Assembly (NCBI RefSeq): GCF_900143275.1
Contig: NZ_FSRO01000001.1
Span: 372,001 to 436,000 of the forward strand
DNA from: Nitrosomonas cryotolerans ATCC 49181
Lineage (GTDB): Bacteria > Pseudomonadota > Gammaproteobacteria > Burkholderiales > Nitrosomonadaceae
Length of the DNA stretch: 64,000 bases
Direction: 5' to 3'
A program made the position numbers and the translations under genes. The notes beneath the pieces were generated by a model. The model was not told where the DNA came from, did not search any database, and saw only the letters and a list, made by a program, of their open reading frames with translations. Positions 47,274 to 57,609 of this stretch are shown piece by piece; the first letter of the stretch is position 1, and the number at the start of each line of letters is the position of its first letter.

Positions 47274-48617
47274 CTAGATGACACCTTGGCCCAGCATCGC
47301 ATCGGCTACCTTGACAAACCCCGCTATATTAGCCCCATTAACATAATTGACATTACCATCTGCTGTCGTACCATAGGTGAGGCAAGACTGATGGATGGCT
47401 TGCATGATTTCGAGTAAGCGGGCATCGACTTCCTCATGTGTCCAGGAAAGCCGCATGGCGTGCTGACTCATTTCAAGGCCAGAGGTGGCGACACCGCCCG
47501 CATTACTTGCCTTACCGGGCGCATAGAGAACCTTATTGCGTTCAAAGCACTTTACAGCGCCTGCTGTAGTGGGCATATTCGCTCCTTCGGTGACACAGAT
47601 TACATTATTCTTGACCAGAGTCTGCGCATCCTGTTCGCTAATTTCATTTTGTGTTGCACAGGGGAGCGCTACATCCACAGGAATATGCCACGGACTTCTG
47701 GCGGGAATAAAATCTGCTTTGACGCGTTTGGCGTATTCATCGACGCGACCATATAGGTGGTTTTTGACTTCGATTAACTCTCCCAGTTTTTCTGTGGTAA
47801 AACCGGCTTCATCAACAACCGTACCGCTGGAATCGGAAACGGTGACGACTTTGGCACCTAATGCGATTGCTTTTTCAACAGCAAACTGCGCGACATTTCC
47901 CGAGCCGGAAATGGAGACTCTGAGACCCTTTAGAGAGCGCCCAGCATGTTTGAGTACTTCCTCAGCAAAATAGACTGTGCCATAACCAGTTGCTTCGGGA
48001 CGTACCAGTGATCCTCCAAAACTGAGCCCTTTGCCGGTAAAAATACAATCAGAGCGATTGGCCAGTTTTTTCACCATTCCTGCCATAAAACCAACTTCGC
48101 GGCCACCAACACCAATGTCTCCAGCAGGTATATCGGTGTCTGATCCGATATGACGGAATAATTCGCTCGCATAGGCCTGACAGAAACGCATGATTTCACC
48201 AGGGCTTTTTCCTTTAGGATCAAAATCAGATCCACCCTTTCCGCCACCCATAGGTAATGTTGTTAAGGCATTCTTGAAAGTTTGTTCAAAAGCCAGAAAT
48301 TTTAAAATGGAGAGGTTGACGGATGGATGAAATCGAGTGCCGCCCTTATAGGGGCCGATGGAAGAGCTATGCTGTATTCGATAGCCACGATTAACTTTGA
48401 CTTCGCCTTGATCGTCTACCCATGCTACACGAAAGATGATAATGCGCTCTGGCTCAACCAAACGATCGAGTACACCATGTTCGGCATAACGGGGATTTTC
48501 GCTAATAAAAGGCCACAAGCTTTCCATAACTTCGGTGACGGCCTGTATGTATTCTGGCTGGACTGGATTGCGCTCAGCAACATACGCACCGAACTCCTGA
48601 AAGCTTTGATATTTCAT
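47274..48617 (-). CDS. gdhA: NADP-specific glutamate dehydrogenase
   Basis: A 447-residue hexameric glutamate dehydrogenase that aminates 2-oxoglutarate with ammonium, a main assimilation route. Seen are YRIQHSSSIGPYKGGTRFHP, LPMGGGKGGSDFDPKGKSPG with the catalytic Lys, PAGDIGVGGREVGFM and the NADP Rossmann region VSISGSGNVAQFAVEKA. The frame opens earlier, but the ATG at 48617 is preceded by GGGGGAAA and gives the standard length. It is monocistronic here. Confidence 0.95.
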   Translation of the reverse strand: MKYQSFQEFGAYVAERNPVQPEYIQAVTEVMESLWPFISENPRYAEHGVLDRLVEPERIIIFRVAWVDDQGEVKVNRGYRIQHSSSIGPYKGGTRFHPSVNLSILKFLAFEQTFKNALTTLPMGGGKGGSDFDPKGKSPGEIMRFCQAYASELFRHIGSDTDIPAGDIGVGGREVGFMAGMVKKLANRSDCIFTGKGLSFGGSLVRPEATGYGTVYFAEEVLKHAGRSLKGLRVSISGSGNVAQFAVEKAIALGAKVVTVSDSSGTVVDEAGFTTEKLGELIEVKNHLYGRVDEYAKRVKADFIPARSPWHIPVDVALPCATQNEISEQDAQTLVKNNVICVTEGANMPTTAGAVKCFERNKVLYAPGKASNAGGVATSGLEMSQHAMRLSWTHEEVDARLLEIMQAIHQSCLTYGTTADGNVNYVNGANIAGFVKVADAMLGQGVI

Positions 48618-50182
<1,565 letters not shown>

Positions 50183-50217
50183 GCTGAGTGACCTTGGATT
50201 GAAGCCCCTCATCTTCC

Positions 50218-50832
50218 ATGAAACGACGTGACAAGAAAAAGACCGACGATGTTGTAAACGATACCGATGAGCGTGCGCTATTTCTTGATGCGATGCGAAA
50301 TGTGACACCCTTGCCTGCATCCGACAGGGTTGTGCACGCCGATAAGCACATACAGCCGATTCCTTGTCAAACAGATTGCAGTGAACACAGTGAACAATTA
50401 TTGATGGATGATTCGCTTCCCATCGATATTTCACTAGAAATAGAGATAGGTGACGCCTGGTCTTTTTTGCGTCCTGGTTTATCTCGTCAGACATTACGAC
50501 GGTTAAGGCGAGGTTATTGGGGAATACAGGCTAATCTCGATTTGCATGGGTTGACTCGTGACGAAGCGAAGCCGGAGCTAATCACATTTCTTCATGACAG
50601 CTATATCAAGCATTTTCGTTGTGTGCGGGTGATTCATGGTAAAGGGCTTAGCTCAAAAAATCAGGAGCCCGTACTGAAAACCAGAATTGGAAGTTGGCTG
50701 GCGGAATATCATCACGTGCTGGCTTTCTGTCAGGCTAAGCCGAAAGATGGCGGTGGTGGTGCCGTACTGGTGTTATTGAAGGGCCCGATTGTTGAGAACA
50801 GAATACGGGCACTTTCTCCCGGCCCTGTTTAG
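50218..50832 (+). CDS. Smr-domain protein
   Basis: A 204-residue protein with a variable, charged N-terminus and a C-terminal Smr (MutS2-related) domain: LDLHGLTRDEAKPELITFLHD (LDxHG motif), CVRVIHGKGLSSKNQ (HGxG) and GGGGAVLVLLK. Smr domains nick DNA or cleave RNA; stand-alone proteobacterial members such as SmrA/SmrB act as endonucleases, SmrB on mRNA at collided ribosomes. It follows trxB by 35 bases on the same strand. Confidence 0.88.
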   Translation: MKRRDKKKTDDVVNDTDERALFLDAMRNVTPLPASDRVVHADKHIQPIPCQTDCSEHSEQLLMDDSLPIDISLEIEIGDAWSFLRPGLSRQTLRRLRRGYWGIQANLDLHGLTRDEAKPELITFLHDSYIKHFRCVRVIHGKGLSSKNQEPVLKTRIGSWLAEYHHVLAFCQAKPKDGGGGAVLVLLKGPIVENRIRALSPGPV

Positions 50833-50902
50833 TCTGTTGATTATTTTTAGTATGAAACAGGGCAAGTGTGCGAGACCGGAAACGTAAAAATCTGCTGAAT
50901 GG

Positions 50903-51271
50903 CTACAAGCTTGAGGTTGACTCATGTGGGTAGGCTTTTTCATACTGATTTTGACAGGTAATGCACCGTTGTGCAGATGGGTAGGCAATGAGCCGGCTAA
51001 ATCCAATCTCATGATCACAATCGATGCAATCACCAAACTCCAGTTCACTGAGATGTTTTAAAGAAACCTCAATCTCACGCATCTCATTTATTTGTCGGTC
51101 AACAAGCGCGGTATCGATATCATCCGGTATACCGGAGATAGTATCGGACAGATTAACATCCTGCGCATTATCCGAGTGCAGTTCATTATGAATTTCTTGT
51201 TGTAACTCGATATAACGTTTTTGTAGTGCTGTCTTGAGCTGTGTTAACTGCTCTTCAGTAAAATTTGCCAT
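50903..51271 (-). CDS. DksA/TraR-family zinc-finger protein
   Basis: A 122-residue protein with an N-terminal coiled coil (FTEEQLTQLKTALQKRYIEL) whose tip has DDIDTALVDRQ (the DxxDxA-type acidic tip) and a C-terminal four-Cys zinc finger (GDCIDCDHEIG...RCITCQ). DksA-like proteins insert in the RNA polymerase secondary channel and tune transcription. At 122 residues it is shorter than DksA (about 150), so it may be a secondary paralogue. Confidence 0.88.
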   Translation of the reverse strand: MANFTEEQLTQLKTALQKRYIELQQEIHNELHSDNAQDVNLSDTISGIPDDIDTALVDRQINEMREIEVSLKHLSELEFGDCIDCDHEIGFSRLIAYPSAQRCITCQNQYEKAYPHESTSSL

Positions 51272-51352
51272 TATGAACCTCTGCGGTTACGATTAGCCGG
51301 ATTTTGTTTTGTAAGAGAGACAGGTAGTTAGCCAGGAATAGTGAATGGCGTG

Positions 51353-51895
51353 TTAGTGCGCCGTCTGCACTTGCAGTTGTTTCAAGTCTTCAATTACTTC
51401 AGCTGAATTGTCAGCGGCGCTGGCCGATAAATATATCCGAGAGATCTTTCCCTGTGGGTCTATGAGAAAAGTATTGCGTTTTGCAAACCTGGCGATGCCC
51501 AGATTGATCAGAGACCGGTACCGTGCCGATACCTCCGCTCGGTCATCTGCTAACAGAGGAAAGGGTAAATTGTATTTTTCGGCAAAACTGGCATGACTGT
51601 GAATGTTATCTACACTCACGCCAACGACGGCAGCACCCAGCTCCGTCAGCTTATAAAGATCATCCCGGAATTGGCAGGCTTGTTTTGTACAGCCCGGCGT
51701 ATCGTCCTTAGGATAAAAATACATAGCAAGCCATTTTCCCCGAAAATCAGTTAACGTATGTGTTTTTCCATTCTGATCCGACAGCGTAAAATCCGGCGCG
51801 GGCTGGCCCGGTTTGAGTGCGCTTGTGCGTGTAATCTGAGACCTGAGCAGAAAAACTATGACTATCGTGATAATGAATATTGCCAGCCATTCCAT
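51353..51895 (-). CDS. Membrane-anchored Bcp/PrxQ-type peroxiredoxin
   Basis: A 180-residue peroxiredoxin. The N-terminus is a membrane segment (WLAIFIITIVIVFLLRSQ), so the enzyme is likely tethered facing the periplasm. The thioredoxin-fold domain has PAPDFTLSDQNGKTHTLTDF, then DDTPGCTKQACQFRD with the peroxidatic Cys and a second Cys five residues on, and KRNTFLIDPQGKI. It reduces hydroperoxides using thioredoxin-like partners. The anchor is an addition to standard Bcp. Confidence 0.9.
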   Translation of the reverse strand: MEWLAIFIITIVIVFLLRSQITRTSALKPGQPAPDFTLSDQNGKTHTLTDFRGKWLAMYFYPKDDTPGCTKQACQFRDDLYKLTELGAAVVGVSVDNIHSHASFAEKYNLPFPLLADDRAEVSARYRSLINLGIARFAKRNTFLIDPQGKISRIYLSASAADNSAEVIEDLKQLQVQTAH

Positions 51896-52166
51896 GCCAA
51901 CTCTCCATTTTTATTAACCAGGCTGATGGCAACGAAAAACCGGCATACTGTTCGTCACCCGCCATTTGATCACGTTATGGTACCATCGCTAATGATGATT
52001 AAAAATAACCCTATACATAACGCTGATTTGGCTTATTCTACACTTAATTAATGATTCGATGACAAAATAAAAGTTCCCAAAATTGGAGAGAGAATCCCGC
52101 ACTTTGGAGAATACAGTTTGATTCAGGCTTATTCATTGAGTGATTTTAGCGTAAAATAGCCTGCTT

Positions 52167-52242
52167 GCCCTGGTAGCTCAGTGGATAGAGCAACCCCCTC
52201 CTAAGGGGTAGGTCGCACGTTCGATTCGTGCTCAGGGCACCA
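52167..52242 (+). tRNA. tRNA-Arg (anticodon CCT)
   Basis: A 76-base cloverleaf: acceptor GCCCTGG/TCAGGGC (one G-T), D stem GCTC/GAGC, anticodon stem ACCCC/GGGGT with loop CTCCTAA (CCT at 52200-52202), variable AGGTC, T stem GCACG/CGTGC with TTCGATT, and encoded CCA. Reads AGG. It is followed by an integrase fossil, so it probably served as a genomic-island attachment site. Confidence 0.97.
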
Positions 52243-52331
52243 TCAACTCGAATAATTAGGCTATTCTCGGCTATCCACCGATTATCTGTTTCGTCACGAT
52301 TTCAGCACAACTGATGTGAAGAGAGGCGAAA

Positions 52332-52510
52332 ATGGCAACAATCACAAAAACCCAATCTGATATTTTTAAAATTCAAATCTGAAAGATTGAGATACCTACA
52401 ATCGAAAAAACCTGTAAAACTAAATAATGTAATCGCGAAATGAAAAATATGAGAGCCTTGTAAAAACGAGAAAATCTCGTATGATGTATTCACATCGCAG
52501 GCATGGTATT
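52332..52510 (+). pseudogene. Fossil tyrosine integrase N-terminus
   Basis: From ATG 52332 one frame reads MATITKTQSDIFKIQI, stop, KIEIPTIEKTCKTK, stop and further decayed sequence. This matches the N-terminal arm-binding domain of phage/island integrases, which commonly reads ITKTQSGxWKAxIRK followed by PTxSKTFxTK. The first stop is TGA where CGA (Arg) is expected. The fragment lies 89 bases downstream of tRNA-Arg and is cut off by a MITE at 52511. Confidence 0.65.
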
Positions 52511-52599
52511 GAGACTTCTTCAAAAGCCCTCGCTAAAAGTTTTCTACTATTGATTATAAAGGATTAATTTCCCCACTATTGGGGTTTTGCAAAGGTCTC
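52511..52599. mobile_element. MITE-like element, copy B (89 bp)
   Basis: The right end GGTTTTGCAAAGGTCTC matches copy A; the left end GAGACTTCTTCAAAAGCCC is diverged. The interior TTTCTACTATTGATTATAAAGG is nearly the same as in copy A at 31468-31554. No coding capacity. It sits in the integrase fossil. Confidence 0.8.
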
Positions 52600-52637
52600 A
52601 TTTAATTAACTACTTTTTAAATCACTTGAGTCCGCAA

Positions 52638-53462
52638 TTAAATACGGTTATCCAAATTATTACCTATCTTCCTTGCTTTTAGCATGAAAGCTCTTTTTTT
52701 ACCGATACTATAATTGTTATAACGTGAACTGTCTTTTACACACATATATCGTAGTATCTCGTTATTAAATGGTTTTAACGATTTCGGTAGATACTTTTTT
52801 ATTATTTCCAATCTTCGAGGAGTGTCATATTCACATGCCTGAAATACGTTTTCAGTAATATCTCTTATCAGCGCTATTTCGAATCCAGAGGCTTCTATAG
52901 ATTTGAAGATTCCATCTAATTTTTCAAAATTAGCGTTATCGTAGTAGATAAAAACCCCGTCATCATCTAATAACTTATGGATATCGCTAAAAATACTTGG
53001 GTTTTTGTAGATGCCTGTCTCAACACTCATAACGGCATCAAATTTTTTATTATCTTTATGTATTTCGTTAATGCTGTTGTATAACTTAATGTCACTTTGC
53101 TGCTCATCAAAAAAGTATTTGCATGTTTTTAAAGCTTCTTTGCAACGATCCAGGCCTGTGAAATTTGTTTGAGGTAAACATGATTGCATGTACATAAGGC
53201 CGCCACCAGCACCGCAACCAATTTCCAATACCTGTTCAATATTTTCACCTGCTAGAAGAGTGACATACTCATCATACAATTGCAGCTGATATTTATCATG
53301 CGCATCTATCTTGGTAGGGTAGAAACCATAATTGTTAGTTTTAATACTTACCCCATGTTTTTTACTAATTTGCCTAAATTCACGGTAGATGAAGAAGTAC
53401 AGCCAAGCTTCCATGTTTAGTTTTTTTGCAAACTTAATGAAATCGTGTGTGTTAACACTCAT
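52638..53462 (-). CDS. SAM-dependent methyltransferase, substrate unknown
   Basis: A 274-residue class I methyltransferase. Motif I is VLEIGCGAGGGLMYMQSCL, strand 2 ends with FTGLDRCKEAL, motif II region is FDAVMSVETGIYKNPS and motif III region LDDDGVFIYYDNANF. It resembles methyltransferases that act on small molecules or lipids. The gene is clearly more AT-rich than the core of the window, which together with the flanking integrase fossil, MITE and IS points to horizontal acquisition. Confidence 0.8.
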   Translation of the reverse strand: MSVNTHDFIKFAKKLNMEAWLYFFIYREFRQISKKHGVSIKTNNYGFYPTKIDAHDKYQLQLYDEYVTLLAGENIEQVLEIGCGAGGGLMYMQSCLPQTNFTGLDRCKEALKTCKYFFDEQQSDIKLYNSINEIHKDNKKFDAVMSVETGIYKNPSIFSDIHKLLDDDGVFIYYDNANFEKLDGIFKSIEASGFEIALIRDITENVFQACEYDTPRRLEIIKKYLPKSLKPFNNEILRYMCVKDSSRYNNYSIGKKRAFMLKARKIGNNLDNRI

Positions 53463-53590
53463 ATGATGGTTAATTCACTTCCAGAAAAGCCCGAGGCTTA
53501 TTTTGTTAGCCCCTCAAAGGGGCGAAAGCTGGTGCCGTCTAATAAAGGCAGCATCAGATACCAAGCTTGAGTTGATCATAGTGCGTACTA

Positions 53591-53610
53591 GCTCAGACCT
53601 GATCTGACAG
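53591..53610. repeat. Probable terminal repeat of the IS481-like remnant
   Basis: GCTCAGACCTGATCTGACAG, about 40 bases beyond the stop of the transposase fragment, resembles terminal repeats of IS481-type elements as I recall them. The opposite end is missing. Confidence 0.35.
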
Positions 53611-53650
53611 TTACCCGTTTTTTTAAGGCATCTACCAGTTTAGATTTAGG

Positions 53651-53824
53651 CTAAATTTTTTCCACCAAAACCGATTTCCCATCAAGTAATGTTTCCAATG
53701 GTGCGCGTTCACAGCACATTTCTACTTGATGTATTTGATCATTATTGTAGTAATTTATCCATTCGTCTAGATCTTTTTGTTGTTCCTTCCTGGTTGAATA
53801 AGGTTTTTTATCAAATAGCGCGTA
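53651..53824 (-). pseudogene. C-terminal fragment of an IS481/IS3-type transposase
   Basis: On the minus strand about 57 codons are open to TAG at 53651-53653 and include KPYSTRKEQQKDLDEWINYY, then NNDQIHQVEMCCERAP and LETLLDGK. This is the typical C-terminus of an integrase-core (DDE) transposase: the conserved YN.ERxHQG.MCxGxTP-like block. The upstream part is cut off exactly where the IS200/IS605 left end starts, so that element inserted into or replaced the older IS. Confidence 0.75.
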
Positions 53825-53872
53825 AAACTTCGTCCTTCAGGGCGGAGATATAAGCGCACAGGCGAAGCCTAT

Positions 53873-54289
53873 TTAATGCGGTCTTTGCTGTTGTTCAATA
53901 TATTGCTTAATAATCGAGAGTGGCGCTCCACCACAACTACCCGCAAAATAGCTTGGACTCCAAAGCATATTACCCCAAAGCTTATTTTTAATTTCGGGAT
54001 AATTCTTTTTGCGAATAAGTCGGCTTGAAACGCCTTTCAAACTATTTACCAAGTTAGAAATAGCAATTTTTGGTGGATAGTTAACTAAAAGGTGAATATG
54101 ATCATGCTTACCGTTAAATTCCACCAATTCTGCTTCAAAATCCAAACACACGTTTTTAAATATTTCTTCCAAATCAATTAATACCCTTCCGGAGAAAACA
54201 TCCCTACGGTATTTTGTTACAAAGACCAAATGAACATGAAGATTAAAAATGCAATGTCTTCCTGTTCTTACATCGTTATTAACTTGCAT
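53873..54289 (-). CDS. tnpA: TnpA, Y1 HUH transposase of IS200/IS605
   Basis: A 138-residue single-strand DNA transposase. The HUH metal motif is GKHDHIHLLVNYPP and the nucleophilic Tyr lies in SIIKQYIEQQ. N-terminal HCIFNLHVHLVFVTKYRRDV is typical. It cuts and rejoins the hairpin ends during lagging-strand synthesis. It reads away from tnpB; the two ATGs are 30 bases apart, so the promoters overlap. Complete and predicted active. Confidence 0.95.
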   Translation of the reverse strand: MQVNNDVRTGRHCIFNLHVHLVFVTKYRRDVFSGRVLIDLEEIFKNVCLDFEAELVEFNGKHDHIHLLVNYPPKIAISNLVNSLKGVSSRLIRKKNYPEIKNKLWGNMLWSPSYFAGSCGGAPLSIIKQYIEQQQRPH

Positions 54290-54319
54290 AGACTAATTCC
54301 TTTTTGTATAATTATAACC

Positions 54320-55552
54320 ATGAAGCAGATTATACGCAAAGCCTTTAAATTTCGACTCAGTCCAAATTCTGACCAAATACAGAAGATGGTTGAGTTTGCG
54401 GGTGCTAATCGGTTTGTTTGGAATAAAGCCTTAGCAATGAATCTGTTCAGATTAGAGCAGAAACAGCCATTGCTTTGGTACAACGAGTTGTCATTTTGGC
54501 TAAAGCTATGGAAATCCTCAGAAGATTATGGATTTCTAAAAACCGTTCATTCTCAACCGTTGCAACAAGCCTTAAAAAACTTAGAAAAAGCGTTCAAAGG
54601 CGGTTTTGATAAAAAACAGCCTTTAAAACGGATTCCAAAATTCAAGAAAAAAGGTTTGAGTGACAGCTTTCGTTATCCACAAGGATTTAAGCTGGAGCAA
54701 GAGTCTAGCAAAGTGTTCTTGCCTAAAATCGGTTGGGTGAAATATCGTAATTCACGCCAACTCATTGGTGACGTTAAAAATATGACGATTTCCCGTAAAG
54801 GCGGTTATTGGTACGTGTCGATTCAGACTGAGTACGAGACCGAGCTAAAGCGTCATAGCTCAACCAGTATGATTGGTGTTGATATGGGCGTTACCCGCTT
54901 TGCAACCTTGTCAGACGGCTCATACGTAGAACCTTTAAACAGTTTCAGAAAGTTATCAAAGAAACTGGCTTTTGAACAGCGTAAGCTGTCTAAAAAAGTC
55001 CGTTTCTCTGCTAACTGGAAAAAGCAGAAACAAATCATTACCCGACTGCATGAGCGTATTGCCAATGCTCGTTTAGACTTCTTACACAAAACCTCAACCG
55101 AAATCAGCAAAAATCACGCAATGGTCGTAGTTGAGAATTTAAAGATAGGAAACATGTCTAAGAGTGCCAAGGGCAGTGCTGAAAAGCATGGTAAAAACGT
55201 CAAAGCGAAATCGGGTCTAAACAAATCCATTCTTGACCAAGGATGGGGAATGTTCGTTTCGTTTTTGGAGTATAAACAGGCTTGTTCAGGCGGGGATGTA
55301 TTGAAGGTAAACCCTCAATACACCTCTCAAACCTGCCCTAGATGTCAACATGTTAGTCGTGACAATCGCAAAAGCCAAAGTGCTTTTGAATGTACAGAAT
55401 GTGGATTTAAAGCCAATGCCGACTTGGTAGGTGCCTTGAATGTACTTGAGCGAGGACATCGCTTGTTAGCCTGTGGAGTTGAAACGTTAGTTTCGTCTAA
55501 GAAGCAGGAACCAGTAGGCAGTAGCAATACAAACCTACTCTTAACGGCTTAA
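54320..55552 (+). CDS. tnpB: TnpB, RNA-guided endonuclease, copy 2
   Basis: A 410-residue TnpB, differing from the left-edge copy at 8 residues by my count (for example Phe/Ser at 11, Gly/Asp near 93, Ala/Val near 285, His/Arg-flanking Tyr near 383). RuvC Asp, Glu and Asp and the four-Cys ribbon are intact. The frame is open upstream to 54230, but the ATG at 54320 is shared with copy 1 and avoids running through tnpA. Confidence 0.95.
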   Translation: MKQIIRKAFKFRLSPNSDQIQKMVEFAGANRFVWNKALAMNLFRLEQKQPLLWYNELSFWLKLWKSSEDYGFLKTVHSQPLQQALKNLEKAFKGGFDKKQPLKRIPKFKKKGLSDSFRYPQGFKLEQESSKVFLPKIGWVKYRNSRQLIGDVKNMTISRKGGYWYVSIQTEYETELKRHSSTSMIGVDMGVTRFATLSDGSYVEPLNSFRKLSKKLAFEQRKLSKKVRFSANWKKQKQIITRLHERIANARLDFLHKTSTEISKNHAMVVVENLKIGNMSKSAKGSAEKHGKNVKAKSGLNKSILDQGWGMFVSFLEYKQACSGGDVLKVNPQYTSQTCPRCQHVSRDNRKSQSAFECTECGFKANADLVGALNVLERGHRLLACGVETLVSSKKQEPVGSSNTNLLLTA

Positions 55553-55597
55553 TAAGTCGCTAGGAATCCCCTTCGTTTAGGAAGGGGAGGATGTCAA
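55440..55597 (+). ncRNA. Putative omega-RNA (reRNA) of TnpB copy 2
   Basis: Same layout as copy 1: tnpB 3' end, hairpin 55568-55587, GGATGTCAA, then unique DNA that would give a different guide from copy 1 (GAATATGATTTG... versus CCTGCTATCAAA...). The 5' end is a guess. Confidence 0.4.
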
Positions 55598-55936
55598 GAA
55601 TATGATTTGATAACATTCACTTAGAATCATTTTGTGGAATCGTTTACAGATACTACTTGTCTGCGACGACATGGTTTTTGTTCCGGAATGATGAGTATCA
55701 TTAATCATGCAATACAGTGGGTAATTCTGCTGATCAACACGACCGTAATGCTTTGTATCAAATTGGCTCGATTTTTTCGAAGATTTTTTTGTTCATTCAG
55801 CAGCGAGTTTGGCTGCATGCGCGACTTAACGTGTATTTCACTTTAACGGCTATAATCTTCTATCCTATGGTTACTAATCTCGGCGAGAACCGATTGCTGT
55901 AAATACGTTTACCTTGACCTGCTTCGTCTCGCTACG
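55598..55936. other. Intergenic region, possibly a decayed transposase end
   Basis: About 340 bases with no confident gene. One plus-strand frame (55717-55899) contains DRNALYQIGSIFSKIFLF and LNVYFTLTAIIFY. This vaguely recalls the C-terminus of IS5-type transposases (RN.IE..F.KIK.F..), but the resemblance is weak. Confidence 0.25.
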
Positions 55937-56854
55937 CTAGGTTGGCATTTTTCCGGTAGCAAGCCAATGGGCACATTCCGGCCCCAATTTTTCGAGTGCT
56001 AATTTTTCGTATCTGGTGCTATCAGCTTCGCTTAATACATCACGCCAACGATTATTGGTTCCCTTATTGATGAAAGTTTTGGCACCACCTTTCCATAAGG
56101 CGCCACCCAAGGGTGAGCTTTGTTCCGCATGTTCTTTCATATAATCAAAACTACAATGTTTAAGAATCAGGTCCCATTTGTTTTCATCAATGGGTATTTC
56201 AAGAAACTGAGCTATTCTGCGAATTTCTCCGGGCATGTCCTTCTTTAATGTGTTGAAATGAAGCATCAGTAAGTTTGGCAGGTGACGATATTCCCACCAA
56301 GTGGCGATGTTCTCCCAAAAGGACCAGATTGGGTAACCATCCTGCTCTAACCATTTGCGGTAATATTCAATGATGTCGTCTTGCGGGGGTTTAAAGGGCT
56401 CAACATCGGGTCCGCAGGCTTCATTAAGCATTTCGTAAACAGCTTCGGTATGGCTGGAGTGGTGATGGTAATAGCTCCATAGTACGTCACGCCCATCTCG
56501 TGCAATATAAAGATATTTTGCTTTGGGAGAATAAACCAGTGCATCCAGAGGCAGATGCGTCTTAAGAAAACGGCGGTGCTGTTGTTCCGCGATTGTGGCT
56601 AATTTGATTTCCTTCGGTGGTAGTCGAAAGTCAATCCAGGGAGACATGTTTGCTACATTACGATTTATTTCACCGTTAAAGAGCAGTTGGGAAACGATTT
56701 GTTGAATCCAGGTTGTACCTGATTTGGCATAGGTAGCAATGAAGATGTCATCATCACGAAATGGAAAATCGTTCCAGATTGTTGAATCGAAATGACTGTG
56801 GTAAACCTCACGTTTTTTTAGTGGCCACTTGATAGAGCTTGTATCCTTATTCAT
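55937..56854 (-). CDS. PAPS-dependent sulfotransferase
   Basis: A 305-residue sulfotransferase of the cytosolic SULT-like (Sulfotransfer_1) family. The 5'-phosphosulfate loop is IATYAKSGTTWIQQIVSQLL, a catalytic His is expected in FLKTHLPLDAL, the 3'-phosphate site is YIARDGRDVLWSYYHHH, and the C-terminal PAPS loop is WKGGAKTFINKGTNNRW. It moves sulfate from PAPS to a hydroxyl or amine of a small molecule or glycan. The acceptor is unknown. It lies in the accessory segment next to the ATP-grasp/CocE operon. Confidence 0.9.
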   Translation of the reverse strand: MNKDTSSIKWPLKKREVYHSHFDSTIWNDFPFRDDDIFIATYAKSGTTWIQQIVSQLLFNGEINRNVANMSPWIDFRLPPKEIKLATIAEQQHRRFLKTHLPLDALVYSPKAKYLYIARDGRDVLWSYYHHHSSHTEAVYEMLNEACGPDVEPFKPPQDDIIEYYRKWLEQDGYPIWSFWENIATWWEYRHLPNLLMLHFNTLKKDMPGEIRRIAQFLEIPIDENKWDLILKHCSFDYMKEHAEQSSPLGGALWKGGAKTFINKGTNNRWRDVLSEADSTRYEKLALEKLGPECAHWLATGKMPT

Positions 56855-56973
56855 CGTTACTGGTCTTCCTTAAATATAAAGAATAATTCGGCAATCCCGG
56901 AAAAATTGACTGCAGGACCTGGCAGGGTGATTAAATTTAACGCCGCTACTGAAATAGAAGTGAGACTAATGAT

Positions 56974-57609
56974 CTAGTCTTTAGTATATCTCAAAGTAAT
57001 CGTTGTAGAAGTCGCTGATGCGCTAAGCTGAACAACGACGTTATCACTAATTTCAAGTAAGTTACCATCGCCAAAGCGGATGTTTGATTCAGTCACGGGT
57101 AAGCATGACCGAGCGGCTTGTGTTTGAGAGGAGACCTCACCACAAACCAGCTTATATACTGCGCGCGCAATAGTAAATTCATCGGCAGGAATGGGCTCCG
57201 CTTGCGCCGAGCTTTTGATGCGTCCACCTGTCTTGCCGCGGAAATAGGTAATCTGGCGGTGCGTAGCCGTATCTTCTATTTCAATTCGGTAGACCGATTT
57301 GCGTTGACCGGGTTCCTGGGTTTGTTTGGTATAAGTTGCTTGTCTTGCCTGGCTGTAACTATTTTTTTCAAGAATAACGGGGATCATTTCGGGTGGTGTC
57401 CTGAGCGAAATTCCTTCAACTTCTGTAACAAGGAAGCCTTGATAATCAAACTTTTTTTCCGCCTCAATAACGGATGCTTGGACTGGTGGCGATGATAATT
57501 GGATAATTATAAGTAAAGCCAGTGCGAATAGGGGTATCAAGAGAAATAAGTGGATAAACGCCGCAGGAGAATTGCTATTGGTTGTCGATAATGTTTTGAA
57601 AGCTTGCAT
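56974..57609 (-). CDS. Membrane-anchored protein of unknown function
   Basis: A 211-residue protein with one N-terminal hydrophobic segment (FIHLFLLIPLFALALLIIIQ) and a polar domain, probably periplasmic. The domain has FDYQGFLVTEVEGISLRTPP, VYRIEIEDTATHRQITYF and two cysteines (LVCGEV, SCLPVT). No family recognised. It is 120 bases upstream of the sulfotransferase on the same strand and may be co-transcribed. A 7-bp tandem repeat lies about 240 bases before its ATG. Confidence 0.6.
   Translation of the reverse strand: MQAFKTLSTTNSNSPAAFIHLFLLIPLFALALLIIIQLSSPPVQASVIEAEKKFDYQGFLVTEVEGISLRTPPEMIPVILEKNSYSQARQATYTKQTQEPGQRKSVYRIEIEDTATHRQITYFRGKTGGRIKSSAQAEPIPADEFTIARAVYKLVCGEVSSQTQAARSCLPVTESNIRFGDGNLLEISDNVVVQLSASATSTTITLRYTKD

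Larger units (their letters stand above)
53822..55597. mobile_element. IS200/IS605-family element, complete (tnpA + tnpB)
   Basis: About 1.78 kb with divergent tnpA (minus) and tnpB (plus). The left end carries a hairpin CGTCC-TTCA-GGGCG (53831-53844); the right end a 7-bp stem CCCCTTC/GAAGGGG (55568-55587) and GGATGTCAA. The right boundary is set by comparison with the copy at the left edge; the left boundary is approximate. As in the family there are no terminal inverted repeats and no target duplication. Confidence 0.88.

Noticed and set aside
55717-55899. Possible decayed IS5-type transposase C-terminus
   Set aside because: Only a loose pattern of RN, FSKI and LNVYF; not enough to call.
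57118-57495. Plus-strand ORF of 125 codons opposite the membrane-anchored protein
   Set aside because: Shadow frame; the minus-strand protein has a clear membrane segment and polar domain.
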